Counted from the first letter of the stretch, positions 18,552-27,742 are shown. The stretch: 64,000 nt of DNA from Dyadobacter sp. MSC1_007 (GCF_023667495.1 NZ_JAMOZL010000011.1:62001-126000); one strand, 5' to 3'. Made by a program: numbers and translations. The notes: generated by a model from the letters alone, not told the origin.

Positions 18552-20192
18552 TCACTTCCCGGTCCCGCTCGACTCCCTAACCGTTGGATATTTGATCCCC
18601 AACTGTTCGAGGTAGGTTGCATATTTGGTCGGGTCATAATAATATTTCTTCATTTCCGGCCGGAATTCTTCCATGATCTTTTTGTTGAGATGAACGGCGG
18701 GTTTATCCGTTTTGGAGATCAGGGCCGTGTATTTGGTATCCTTTGTCTGCACCTCATTGAAATACTTCCAGGCATTGGTCAGGATTTCGGGCTTCACAAA
18801 CAGGTCTAACAGCGTCATGGCCTCCGCTTTCGCACCTGCGGTGACTCCCTTATGCGCAATGGGCGTTGCCATCGCGATCGCATTGGCCCAATGATGGCCC
18901 GGCAGGCCGGGAATATTGGCCGGATAGCCCAATACAATCGTCGGTAGGTTCCAGGAAATGTCGGCAATGTCGTCCGAACCTCCCCCACCCGATGAGGCCG
19001 TCGCCATCGGTTTACGCAATTGGCTCAGCGAGGTGCTCAATCCGTCATTCGCCGGTTCGCCTCCGAAACCGGTAGCTGGGCTTTGCACCTCTTTTTGCAA
19101 TGCACGGGCCAGTTTTTGGTCATCCTCGCTCCATTGCGGCAGGCCTACGCTTTTGATATTCTCGTACATTGCCTCGGCGATCGGCTGGTTCATGTGACCC
19201 GGCCAGGCGCTTCCAAGCACCTCGTAGGACATCTTGGTTTCCGTCATCATGGCGGCGGCTTCGGCGATACGGATACCGTCCTTGTACATCTGCGTGATCT
19301 TTGGATAACTGCGCTCACGGAAGTAATACCAAACCGAAGCTTTGGAAGGCACCACATTGGGCTGGTCGCCGCCATCGGTGATCACGTAATGTGAGCGCTG
19401 GGTCGTTTCCATATGTTCACGATGGTAATTCCAACCGATATTCATCAATTCGACCGCATCCAATGCGCTCTTGCCACGCCAGGGAGCGCCACCCGCGTGG
19501 GAGGCTTGCCCTTCGAAATCGAACCGAACGGAGATCATTCCATTGTTACCGCCGTCGCCATAAGAAGTGCCAAGGTTATTGCTTACGTGCGTGAAAATAC
19601 AGGCGTCGACGTCCTTAAAATAACCATCCCGGACAAAATAGGCCTTGGTCGCCAGCTGCTCTTCGGCCACACCCGGCCAGAGCATAATAGTGCCGGGGAT
19701 CTTTTCGCGTTCCATGATCTTTTTCAATGCAAGCACCGCGGTGACATTCAGAGGCTGGCCCGAATTGTGGCCCTCGCCATGACCAGGCGCACCTGCGATG
19801 ATCGGATCGTGGTAAGCGACGCCTGGCTTTTGCGATGCTTTTGGAATACAATCAATATCACTGCCGACGGCGATCACCGGCTTTCCCGAACCCCACTTAG
19901 CTGTCCATGCGGTAGGAATGCCTGAAATGCCCTGTTCAATCGTAAATCCGTTCTTTTTAAGGATGTCCGTCAGGTATTTTGAAGTTTCCACTTCCTGAAA
20001 ACCCAGTTCGCCAAAACTGAATATCATATCGACCATTTCCTGCGTAAACTTTTTCTGGCTCTCAATGTCCTTGGCCATTTCGGTTTTCAACGCGTCTATT
20101 TTGGCCGGAGTCAACTTGATTTGGGCACTAGCAACGCTTGGTAGCAATATCAGCGTCACAAGGAATTTAAGAATACATATGTGTCTTTTCAT
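18552..20192 (-). CDS. M20-family amidohydrolase, AbgB-like, secreted
   Basis: This 546-residue protein has a signal peptide (ending VASA-Q, about residue 24). It matches the M20 dinuclear metallo-amidohydrolases, closest in layout to p-aminobenzoyl-glutamate hydrolase subunit B. Visible ligand regions are GSDIDCIP, GAPGHGEGHNSG, WPGVAEEQLA and THVSNNLGTSYG, and the dimerisation lid begins around FDFEGQASHAGGAPW. The usual catalytic Glu pair is in VAEE. Known relatives cleave amide bonds of aminoacyl conjugates. The leader puts this one in the periplasm, so folate turnover is only one option. It lies downstream of a SusC/SusD pair on the same strand but behind a 377-base repeat-filled gap, so co-transcription is uncertain. 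Confidence 0.88.
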   Translation of the reverse strand: MKRHICILKFLVTLILLPSVASAQIKLTPAKIDALKTEMAKDIESQKKFTQEMVDMIFSFGELGFQEVETSKYLTDILKKNGFTIEQGISGIPTAWTAKWGSGKPVIAVGSDIDCIPKASQKPGVAYHDPIIAGAPGHGEGHNSGQPLNVTAVLALKKIMEREKIPGTIMLWPGVAEEQLATKAYFVRDGYFKDVDACIFTHVSNNLGTSYGDGGNNGMISVRFDFEGQASHAGGAPWRGKSALDAVELMNIGWNYHREHMETTQRSHYVITDGGDQPNVVPSKASVWYYFRERSYPKITQMYKDGIRIAEAAAMMTETKMSYEVLGSAWPGHMNQPIAEAMYENIKSVGLPQWSEDDQKLARALQKEVQSPATGFGGEPANDGLSTSLSQLRKPMATASSGGGGSDDIADISWNLPTIVLGYPANIPGLPGHHWANAIAMATPIAHKGVTAGAKAEAMTLLDLFVKPEILTNAWKYFNEVQTKDTKYTALISKTDKPAVHLNKKIMEEFRPEMKKYYYDPTKYATYLEQLGIKYPTVRESSGTGK

Positions 20193-20255
20193 GTCGTTTT
20201 TTGTTTTTGGTTACTGGTGTTCAAGCGTTTGTACCGTAATTGTAACATTGTGCAT

Positions 20256-20531
20256 GCCCTTCGACTTCGCTCAGGGTGACATTGCGGTGTGCCCTTCGAT
20301 CGCCGGGCGGCCCCGTGCGCTCAGGGTGACATTGCGCCGATTGTCAGTCTGAGCGCAGACGAAGACGGGCCATACAGGTACCGCGCTTCGACAACACTGC
20401 CTGTGGGTACCGTCCTGCATGCCCTTCGACCGCCAGGCGGCCCTGTGCGCTCAGGGTGACATCTGCGTTGTGAGTTAGCGGTACGGTAAAAATGTCAGTC
20501 TGAGCGCACGGGGCCGCCCGGCGGACGAAGA
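20256..20531. repeat. Cluster of interspersed CCCTTCG...CTCAGGGTGACA repeats in both orientations
   Basis: The gap between SusD and the M20 hydrolase holds five copies of one short repeat. Three are forward, at 20256-20285, 20291-20335 and 20421-20463 (GCCCTTCGA, then GCTCAGGGTGACAT). Two are inverted, at 20342-20366 and 20492-20531 (TGTCAGTCTGAGCG, then GACGAAGAC). Some copies carry an inserted CGCCGGGCGGCCC-type segment in the middle, so long and short versions coexist. No gene is supported in 20193-20569 beyond the repeats. Confidence 0.75.
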
Positions 20532-20569
20532 CAGTCCATACAGGTGTCGTGCTGCGCGCAGACGAAGCA

Positions 20570-22048
20570 CTAAATCAGTTTATTAGTCGACAACTCTGCG
20601 TTTGGGATCGGGAAAATGTATTCTGGCTGCGTTGGGGCGACGGCCGGGGCGGAAAGGCCGCCGCTACCTTTCGCAGGGATCGTCAGCATATTGCGTAGCA
20701 GGTCGTTGGAGCGCAGCCCCTCTCCCAGAAACTCAATGCGGCGTTCGAGCCAGATCGTTTTCACCAACGCATCGGTCGTTGCAATGTCGGCGGCCGGGAA
20801 TACATACGACGCATCCGAACGGAGCCGCACTGCTTTGAGCAGTTCCACCGATCTTGCGAGGTCACCGGTTTTGGCCAGCGCTTCGGCATAGTTCAACAAT
20901 ACCTCGGCATAGCGCAGCAATGGTACGTAATCTATCGTCGGGTTGGTTTGGTTGTATTTTTTCAAATAAGTCAACCCGCCTGCTACCCGCGTGAATGCGG
21001 ATTTACGCACATCGGTTGCAGGCCAGGATTTTTCGCCGAGAATACCCGTGGGGCTCAGATTGTATTCCAGGTTGAGATTATACTCATATGCCAGCGAATT
21101 TTGCCCGCTCACCAGGTTCAGGGCCGTCATCGGCATCGAAAATATCGATTCTGTGGTCGTGTAATCGGTGAAAAACACGGTTGTAATATTGGACTGCAAC
21201 TGGTGCTTCACGCCTGTTGGAGCGGTAAATGGTGCCGCATCGGAGACGATCTTTTTTGCTTCGGCGACCGTTTTGGCATAATCCCCCATTGTCAGGAAAA
21301 CCCGTGTCTTCAATGCAATGGCCGTGTTTTTATGCGCACGGGTGGTGTTCAGCACTGCCGTCGAATAGTTTGCCGGAAGCGCAGCTTCGGCCTCATCGAG
21401 ATCTTTCAGTATCTGCGCGTACACTTCGGCAACCGTACTGCGCGCCAGGTCGTTATTGGCGGGCGTACTTTCGCCTTTCAGCCGCAACGGAATGCCCGGG
21501 GAAGCGCCTTTGTCCTTGACGTAAGGCTGCGCATACCGCGTTATCAAACCAAAATAACAAAATGCACGTACGAATTTCGCCTCCGCCAGGTATTGCGCAG
21601 CCGTCGCCGCATCCACCACATCCGGATGTTTCGGCAAGCCATCAATCAGCAGGTTGGCCGAATTAATGGCCGTATAGGACGTTCCCCAGGCCGATGATGC
21701 ATCATTGGAGCCGGAAGTTACCGTGTGGCTCCAGGCGTCATAACCGGTGAACACATTCTGAGTGCGGTTGATAAACTCTTCACCCCGGATATCAGCGAGC
21801 ATCAGGTAACGGCCGCCATAAAGACTACCGTTTTTCATAGCACTGTAAAGACCATTCACCTGCCCCAGAATGCGAGCCGGGGTTTCGAAAATGTAGGCGT
21901 CCTGCAATGCAATACTCGGCACAGGATTGAGCAATTCCTTTTCGTCGCAGGAACTCATCAGAGCCGTCATCGGCAATGCCATGCAGGCCAGCCGGAACAG
22001 CATTGAATTAACAGGCTTCATAGGAGTGTTTTTGATGATATTTTTCAT
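20570..22048 (-). CDS. SusD/RagB-family surface lipoprotein
   Basis: This 492-residue lipoprotein has Cys34 as lipid site (ALMSSC). An internal ATG at 22021 would give a shorter, more typical leader; the ATG at 22048, two bases behind the SusC stop, is kept. Family landmarks are AKFVRAFCYFGLITRYAQPYV near residue 150, RYAEVLLNYAEALAKTGDL, and WLERRIEFLGEGLRSNDLLR near the C-terminus. It forms the ligand-binding lid of the SusC encoded immediately upstream. There is no glycosidase in this locus; the nearest enzyme is the AbgB-like amidohydrolase, so an amide or peptide-like ligand is possible but speculative. Confidence 0.95.
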   Translation of the reverse strand: MKNIIKNTPMKPVNSMLFRLACMALPMTALMSSCDEKELLNPVPSIALQDAYIFETPARILGQVNGLYSAMKNGSLYGGRYLMLADIRGEEFINRTQNVFTGYDAWSHTVTSGSNDASSAWGTSYTAINSANLLIDGLPKHPDVVDAATAAQYLAEAKFVRAFCYFGLITRYAQPYVKDKGASPGIPLRLKGESTPANNDLARSTVAEVYAQILKDLDEAEAALPANYSTAVLNTTRAHKNTAIALKTRVFLTMGDYAKTVAEAKKIVSDAAPFTAPTGVKHQLQSNITTVFFTDYTTTESIFSMPMTALNLVSGQNSLAYEYNLNLEYNLSPTGILGEKSWPATDVRKSAFTRVAGGLTYLKKYNQTNPTIDYVPLLRYAEVLLNYAEALAKTGDLARSVELLKAVRLRSDASYVFPAADIATTDALVKTIWLERRIEFLGEGLRSNDLLRNMLTIPAKGSGGLSAPAVAPTQPEYIFPIPNAELSTNKLI

Positions 22049-22050
22049 GA

Positions 22051-25000
22051 TCAGAAACCGAGGTTTAAACCAAATGTGAATGTCCGGCCTTGTGGGATAG
22101 AGTTTTTCTCCACGCCCGGCGTCGTGTTGGAATTGCCGTTGACCGAAATCTCCGGATCCGTTCCGGTGTACTTAGTGAGGATAAATGCATTGAAAACCTG
22201 TGCATATAACCGCACCGAACTTAGCCCAACCTTGCTCAGGATCGTTCCCGGCAAGCGGTAACCCAGCGAAACCGACTGCAAACGAAGAAAATCGCCTTTC
22301 TCGGCATTCTCAGAGATCGGCCATGACGATCCGTTCGAAAGCAGATCGCCATAAACCACACGCGGAATGTCGGTTACCTGGCCCGGAGTTGTCCAGCGGT
22401 CGAGCACCTCGGTGGTGTTGTTCCAAAAACGCTGGTCGCGCCAGGTGCCTTTGGTGCCGTTCATGACCAGGTTGCCACCCGAATACGTGAAGTTCACACC
22501 AAGGTCCCACTGGCCGTATTTGACATTATTGATAAAGCCACCGTAATAGGTCGGCAATGCATTGCCCAGCAGATAGTAGTCATTCACAGCGATAGCAGGC
22601 GCGGGAGAGCCGTTCAGATAGGTCCATCGGCTGCCACCCGCCGGTACAACGTGGCTGTACTGCACACGTTCACCTGCCTTGTTGATGAAGATGCGCTGGC
22701 CGTTTTCGGGATTTACACCATCCGTTTTCGCCCCATACAAACTACCCACCGAATAGCCGACGCGGGTAATGTTGGTAGCTTCCGCCGCAGTAGAAGTAGT
22801 ACCCACCAGCTCCGTGCCCTGGCCGTAGAGCTCAGTCACCTCGTTTTTGTTATGTGTAAAATTGAGGCTTGCATTCCAGCTCAGCTTCCCTCTGCGGATG
22901 ATATTCGCATTGAGGCCCAATTCAATCCCATGGTTATACATCGCGCCGATATTCATAAAGATCGCATCGCCCGGTATGCCCTTCGATGGTGATTGTGGCA
23001 CATTGAGGATCAGACCATTGACGCTGTTGGCATAATACGTCGCCTCCAACTGAATGCGGTCATTAAGAAAACTGATATCGGCGCCGACGTTCGTCTGATT
23101 ACTGGTTTCCCAGCCAAGATCGGGGTTACCGCCCTGACTGAAATTCCAGGTAGGAACAGCGGCATAAAGGTTGGATTCGTACAATGCGAGCGATCCATAA
23201 GCGCTTACCCCCGAATTACCCACACGTCCCCAGCTTGCACGAAGCTTCACACTGCTCATGATGTCGGCTAATTTCGAATGCTTGTAAAACTCCTCTTCCG
23301 ACACGCTCCATCCAGCCGAAACACCTCCGAAATTCCCGTATTTCTTGCCGCTACCCAGCGCGGAATTACCGTCGCGGCGGTAGTTTAATGTGAAGAAGTA
23401 TTTTTTACTGAAATCATAGGTCAGACGGGAAAATACCGAAACCAATGCGCTTTCTGTCAGCACATTCGCGGTAGGCGAAATCTGCCCGTAACTTCCCTGG
23501 AATTCGTTAAAAAACGGATCCGAAAGCTGCGTGCGGGTAGCGCCCCAGCCGGAAGTCCCGAATTTTTGCACATCATAACCGGCGAGCAACGAAAGGCTGT
23601 GGTTGGTCGCAATCGTGGTTTGGTAATTCAGTGTGCTCGTCCAGTTCCAGTTGCTGATCAGCCGGCTGCTGTTGGTGGCGCTTCCGTTTGTAGAGTTTCC
23701 GGGACCGTGCACGGGGCTGTTGAAGCTCACATTCTCCACCTTCAACCGATCCATCGCGTAGCTCATTTTATACTGCAAACCTTTTAAAATCTTCACAGTA
23801 GTACCAAAATTGGCAATAATGCGGTCGTTTTCGGAAGTATAGGTATTCAAATCCAGCAATGGAACGGGGTTGTAAAAATTGCTTGCCACCTTGTTGTTTC
23901 CCATCCCCAGCGTGTTGGTCGAGCTCACATTATACGAGCCGTCGGGATTTACCGCGTACACATTCGGAGCGGAAAGCCACGCCAACCGCGCCGATCCCAC
24001 CAAACCGAATGCATTGCCGCTCAACGAACCTGTGTTTGGGGAGGCATTCAAGCTGGTATTGTAATTGATGTTCCCGGAAAAAGATAGCCAGGAATTCAAC
24101 TTGTGATCGATATTGAAACGGGCAGCCTTCCGGGTAAACTGATTGGTTTTGAGAATGCCTTTCTGGTTACTGTAATTCGTCGAAAAGTAATATTTCGTAG
24201 ATTCCGAACCGCCTGAGACACTGATGCTATGGTTTTGGGAAACGCCGGTTTGGTAGACCTTATCATACCAGTTGGTATTGACGATCGAGCCGTCTTCCTG
24301 TAAAATAGGAAAGAACAGCGCCGATGCTACGGCATCGTTGTTGGCATTACCACCCAGGATTTTGGCATTCATTACGCCCTCATTTTTAATATCCATAAAC
24401 TGCTGCGCATCCAGCATTTTGGGTAACCGTGTCGCTTTGGTCATACCCGTCCAGCCTTCGTAGGTCACTTTTGCCTTACCGGTTTTGCCGCTTTTGGTAG
24501 TGATCAAAAGTACACCGGCAGCTGCACGCGATCCGTAAATGGATGTCGATGCAGCGTCTTTCAGTACGTCGATGGACTCGATGTCGGCGGGATTAATGTC
24601 GCCCAGCGGGTTGTTAGCCACCGTAGTGTTAGCCGAAACATCACCTGTATTAATTGGAATGCCATCTACAACAATCAATGGAAACGAGCTGAGTGAAATG
24701 GAGTTGATACCCCGGATACGGATCACCGGCGGGTTGTTCAAAACGCCGTTCGGCTGACCAATACTCACTCCGGTGGCCCTGCCCGCAAGCCCCTGATCGA
24801 AGCTTTGTACCGGCATATCTTTCAATTTATCCCCTGAAACCCGGGCGGCCGAACCGGTAAACTCTTCCTTCGATTGCGTGCCGTAGCCTACGACCATCAG
24901 CTCGTTCAACTGCTTCGTACTGCTTACCAGTTTGATATCTATTGCAGACTGGGCACCGACCGCGACTTCCTGCGCACCATAACCCACATAGGAGAACACC

Positions 25001-25578
25001 AGCGCAGGCGCGCCCGAATCGGACACTTTGATGATGTATTTGCCGTTCGTGTCGGTGATCGTACCGGTTGAAGTGCCCTTCACCAACACTGCCACTCCGG
25101 GTAATGCTTCGCCATTGTCATTGTCGGTCACCACGCCTGATATTTCGCGGTCCGCAGGACGTACGAGCGATGCAAGCAGGATCTCCGTCTTCTGGATCTG
25201 CCCGGTTGTTTTTGTCTCTTTTTCGACGATTACCACTGTCCCCTTTTGTTCGCGGTAGTCCAGGCGGGTTGCGCTTAACAGCTCATGTAAAACCTCGTCC
25301 ACCGGTTTGCGGCTCACCGCGATATTGACCCGGTACGGGGCGACAAGTTCTTCATTGAAAACAAATTTGAAACCGGTCTTTTTCTTGATCAGGTTGAATG
25401 CCTCTTTCAGGCTCCTGTCGCGCAGCGTCAGGTCGATCGTCACTTCCTGAAGGCTCTGTTTGAGATCACCGTCCGCCTTAGCGGAAGGCGCCGTTACCAG
25501 CAGCGCAAAAAACAGGAAGAACGCGGTCAGACGTGTCCATTTGTGTATGGACAGTAAACTTCTGGTACAATTTTTCAT
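22051..25578 (-). CDS. SusC/RagA-family TonB-linked outer membrane transporter with STN domain
   Basis: This 1175-residue protein has a leader of about 35 residues (cleavage near APSAKA-D). An STN domain covers about 60-125 (LTLRDRSLKEAFNLIKKKTG), and a carboxypeptidase-D-like domain about 148-235 (ISGVVTDNDNGEALPGVAVL). The plug follows LNELMVVGYGTQSKEEFTGS, and a barrel runs to the C-terminal Phe. With the upstream sigma/FecR pair this is a second surface-signalling transporter. The 172 bases between FecR and this gene contain a hairpin at 25683 but no gene. Confidence 0.96.
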   Translation of the reverse strand: MKNCTRSLLSIHKWTRLTAFFLFFALLVTAPSAKADGDLKQSLQEVTIDLTLRDRSLKEAFNLIKKKTGFKFVFNEELVAPYRVNIAVSRKPVDEVLHELLSATRLDYREQKGTVVIVEKETKTTGQIQKTEILLASLVRPADREISGVVTDNDNGEALPGVAVLVKGTSTGTITDTNGKYIIKVSDSGAPALVFSYVGYGAQEVAVGAQSAIDIKLVSSTKQLNELMVVGYGTQSKEEFTGSAARVSGDKLKDMPVQSFDQGLAGRATGVSIGQPNGVLNNPPVIRIRGINSISLSSFPLIVVDGIPINTGDVSANTTVANNPLGDINPADIESIDVLKDAASTSIYGSRAAAGVLLITTKSGKTGKAKVTYEGWTGMTKATRLPKMLDAQQFMDIKNEGVMNAKILGGNANNDAVASALFFPILQEDGSIVNTNWYDKVYQTGVSQNHSISVSGGSESTKYYFSTNYSNQKGILKTNQFTRKAARFNIDHKLNSWLSFSGNINYNTSLNASPNTGSLSGNAFGLVGSARLAWLSAPNVYAVNPDGSYNVSSTNTLGMGNNKVASNFYNPVPLLDLNTYTSENDRIIANFGTTVKILKGLQYKMSYAMDRLKVENVSFNSPVHGPGNSTNGSATNSSRLISNWNWTSTLNYQTTIATNHSLSLLAGYDVQKFGTSGWGATRTQLSDPFFNEFQGSYGQISPTANVLTESALVSVFSRLTYDFSKKYFFTLNYRRDGNSALGSGKKYGNFGGVSAGWSVSEEEFYKHSKLADIMSSVKLRASWGRVGNSGVSAYGSLALYESNLYAAVPTWNFSQGGNPDLGWETSNQTNVGADISFLNDRIQLEATYYANSVNGLILNVPQSPSKGIPGDAIFMNIGAMYNHGIELGLNANIIRRGKLSWNASLNFTHNKNEVTELYGQGTELVGTTSTAAEATNITRVGYSVGSLYGAKTDGVNPENGQRIFINKAGERVQYSHVVPAGGSRWTYLNGSPAPAIAVNDYYLLGNALPTYYGGFINNVKYGQWDLGVNFTYSGGNLVMNGTKGTWRDQRFWNNTTEVLDRWTTPGQVTDIPRVVYGDLLSNGSSWPISENAEKGDFLRLQSVSLGYRLPGTILSKVGLSSVRLYAQVFNAFILTKYTGTDPEISVNGNSNTTPGVEKNSIPQGRTFTFGLNLGF

Positions 25579-25682
25579 ACCTTTGAATTAGTTGGGTTTA
25601 ATCGTGAAACATTAAGTCCAGCTTCCGGATAGCAAGATCAGTCAGTGATTGGCGTTACGTTCTGATTTTCACTATCACATAG

Positions 25683-25706
25683 TCCGGCGAGCTTTGGCTT
25701 GCCGGA
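25683..25706. other. Hairpin with T-run in the FecR-SusC gap
   Basis: TCCGGCGAGC and GCTTGCCGGA pair around a 4-base loop and are followed by TTTTTT on the + strand. Both neighbouring genes are on the - strand, so as a terminator it would face the wrong way and could only stop antisense transcription. On the - strand it is a plain stem-loop in the SusC leader. Confidence 0.45.
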
Positions 25707-25750
25707 TTTTTTGCGTCGAAGGGCAGTCGTTGATTACATAGGCGCCGGGT

Positions 25751-26707
25751 TCAAATCGATTTTTTCCTTTTATTAAGCGTTATCTGATTGTTTTCAAAAC
25801 GGTATTCGAGATTGTTGGCAAGCGATAGCAGATCGAGTATACGAGGCAGGGAATCCGTAGCGGTAAATTCGGCAGACATATGGTATTCCCGTATCGACTC
25901 CTCTGCCTGGATCTTTACATTGAATTTATTTTCAAGAATGGCTACCACGTTGGCTAAGCTCTCATTATCGAACAGCAACTTGCCTTCCTTCCATGCCACG
26001 GCATTGGCGCTGTTTACGGCCACTTTTTTTATTTCTTTGGTTTTGACATCATAGTATACCTGCTCGTTGGGCAACAATATCTTTTTTTCCGGTCCCGCAG
26101 CGCCATCTGCTTTCTGCACTTCGACTTTTCCGCGAGTAACGGTTACCAATATACTTTTCAAAAAATGGTAAGACCGGATGTTAAATGCCGTACCTAACAC
26201 GCGCGTGGTAGTGCCCGAGGCTTCCACAAAAAATGGCTTCGATTCATCTCTTTTAATGTCGAAATATGCCTCGCCGTCAAGCAACATTACCTTCCTAGCA
26301 TGCGCTTCAAAATGAGCGGGATAGTCCATCCTGCTCGATTCGTTGAGCCACACCACAGAGCCATCGGGCAATTTTATCTGCTTTCGCTCACCCTTACCGG
26401 TCGTCACTGAAACAGTATTTCCGAAGATGGGAAGGACATTGTGTTTCCAAAGATAGAACCCGATCCCCATTACCAGCAGCACCGACGCGGCAATACGAAG
26501 CGTCCTGGAAGCGGCAGTCCATGGCCGGGTTCGAAGCGGTTGGGCAGGCCTCTTGCCGATGCCGCTTTCCTCATCGAGTTGCGTGGCAAGTACATCATCC
26601 AGCTTGCCTTCGCTCAGCAAACGGAAGAAAACGTCAAGTTCCTCTTTGCTCAACGCATTAGCTACATATCGCTTGACGAGTACTTGCAGGAATCGCTTTT
26701 CTTCCAT
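25751..26707 (-). CDS. FecR-family anti-sigma factor
   Basis: This 318-residue protein has a cytoplasmic N-terminus of about 70 residues, one membrane helix (residues about 72-88, IAASVLLVMGIGFYLW), a periplasmic FecR domain (TGKGERKQIKLPDGSVVWLN; LGTAFNIRSY) and a C-terminal DUF4974 domain (LLFDNESLANVVAILENKF). It is predicted to restrain the ECF sigma factor encoded upstream at 27742-27152 and to receive a signal from the STN domain of the following SusC. The 444 bases between sigma and FecR are unusually long for such a pair and are filled by repeats. Confidence 0.95.
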   Translation of the reverse strand: MEEKRFLQVLVKRYVANALSKEELDVFFRLLSEGKLDDVLATQLDEESGIGKRPAQPLRTRPWTAASRTLRIAASVLLVMGIGFYLWKHNVLPIFGNTVSVTTGKGERKQIKLPDGSVVWLNESSRMDYPAHFEAHARKVMLLDGEAYFDIKRDESKPFFVEASGTTTRVLGTAFNIRSYHFLKSILVTVTRGKVEVQKADGAAGPEKKILLPNEQVYYDVKTKEIKKVAVNSANAVAWKEGKLLFDNESLANVVAILENKFNVKIQAEESIREYHMSAEFTATDSLPRILDLLSLANNLEYRFENNQITLNKRKKSI

Positions 26708-26784
26708 TTTTCCGGCTATTTATGATGAAGACGGACAACTGCGGGCGTAGGGTACCCCGGGTTTGAAGTTTTTTCAAATTTTTT

Positions 26785-26898
26785 GTCAGGTTTTGTCATT
26801 TTTAGTCAGAGGTTGTCATGTATTGTCAGAAGTTGTCATGTATTGTCAGAGGTCGTCAAGGATGGTCATTTGTCGTCTGGAACGGTCAATCGTCGTCA
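26785..26898. repeat. GTCA array with exact 10-nt period
   Basis: Eleven GTCA and one GTCT occur in strict 10-base register at 26785, 26795, 26805 and so on to 26895. The flanking bases alternate, so parts repeat as a 20-base unit (TTGTCATGTATTGTCAGA, seen twice around 26813-26850). The array abuts the palindromic element on its left. A 112-residue open frame through it is only the translated repeat. Confidence 0.8.
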
Positions 26899-26908
26899 GA
26901 CATCGCCA

Positions 26909-27056
26909 GCCACGGAGTGGCATCCTGTTTATAGAAATCGTTGCACGCGGGTTGTCCGGCTCCGCCAGGAGCCTCCTCTCAAATCGCAGGAGGCTCCTAT
27001 GGAGCCAAATACACGACAAATCCATTTGGCTATAAACAGGTTGCTCCTGCGGAGCC
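26909..27056. repeat. Four-hairpin palindromic repeat element, copy 2
   Basis: It has the same architecture as the copy at 18281 with different stems: GCCAC-GGA-GTGGC (26909-26921), GGCTCC-GCCA-GGAGCC (26958-26973), GGCTCC-TAT-GGAGCC (26992-27006) and GCTCC-TGC-GGAGC (27043-27055). CCTGTTTATAG and its inverse CTATAAACAGG lie just inside the outer hairpins. It lies between the sigma and FecR genes. Confidence 0.82.
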
Positions 27057-27081
27057 AGGTTGTAGCACAAATACCAACGTC

Positions 27082-27136
27082 CGACATTCCCCAACCACAA
27101 ATGACAACACCTGACCACTAATGACCAAACCTGACC
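27082..27136. repeat. Inverted TGAC array, 10-nt period
   Basis: TGAC occurs at 27102, 27112, 27122 and 27132, preceded in register by the variants CGAC (27082) and CAAC (27092). This is the reverse complement of the GTCA array on the other side of the palindromic element, so array-element-array forms one large inverted structure. The register fades into the 3' end of the sigma gene. Confidence 0.65.
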
Positions 27137-27151
27137 ACTCCTACCCTGCGA

Positions 27152-27742
27152 TTACCAAACCACAACACCCCATATTATCAGCGAGTTGAACGACAATCCA
27201 AAATTCTTACAGGCTGAATATTTAATATACTTAACGGCCTTGACCATATGCTTTTTGATCGCATTGCGGGAAATACCCAGAACTTCCGCTGCTTCGTCGT
27301 AGCTATGCTCCATTTCCCGGCAAAGGCGGAATACTTCCTGGTCGCGTGGGGAGAGTTCGTGCAATACTTTTTGCAGGTAATGCTGGTATTCTTCCGATTG
27401 CAGGGATTCTTCTACGTGGCTGGCATGTTGCAGCGAGGCCCGGATGATCTCTTCCCGCGCCAAACGCTCCGTGGCGGCATGACGAAGGAAGTCGAGTACC
27501 CGGTTTTTGGAAACGGTGAAAAGATAGGCCCGAAATGACTGCAAGCTTGGCAGCGTCTCTCGTTTCTCCCACATTTTCAAAAATATCTCCTGGCAAAGGT
27601 CCTCGGTATGGTCTGCAGATTTGATGAATTTGAAGACGTAGCGGCTTATTTCGTTGTGATAACGACGGTACACCTCATCGAAAGCCTTGCTGTCTCCCAA
27701 GGCAATGTCTTTTAGCAGAACTGTTTCATCGAGCGTGTCCAT
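27152..27742 (-). CDS. ECF-type RNA polymerase sigma factor
   Basis: This 196-residue protein has sigma region 2 at about 25-90 (FDEVYRRYHNEISRYVFKFI; EDLCQEIFLKMWEKRE; FRAYLFTVSKNRVLDFLRH) and region 4 at about 125-175 (LSPRDQEVFRLCREMEHSYDEAAEVLGISRNAIKKHMVKAV). It is the first gene of the sigma-FecR-SusC-SusD set. The last 20 residues are hydrophobic (FNSLIIWGVVVW), which is unusual for a sigma factor. They overlap the degenerate end of the TGAC array, which may mean the 3' end was extended by repeat-derived DNA. Confidence 0.93.
   Translation of the reverse strand: MDTLDETVLLKDIALGDSKAFDEVYRRYHNEISRYVFKFIKSADHTEDLCQEIFLKMWEKRETLPSLQSFRAYLFTVSKNRVLDFLRHAATERLAREEIIRASLQHASHVEESLQSEEYQHYLQKVLHELSPRDQEVFRLCREMEHSYDEAAEVLGISRNAIKKHMVKAVKYIKYSACKNFGLSFNSLIIWGVVVW

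Noticed and set aside
20948..21697. 249-residue + strand frame opposite SusD
   Set aside because: It is the shadow of the SusD gene with no signal, domain or start context.
26783..27121. 112-residue + strand open frame
   Set aside because: It is only the translation of the GTCA arrays and palindromic element; the 10-base period rules out coding constraint.
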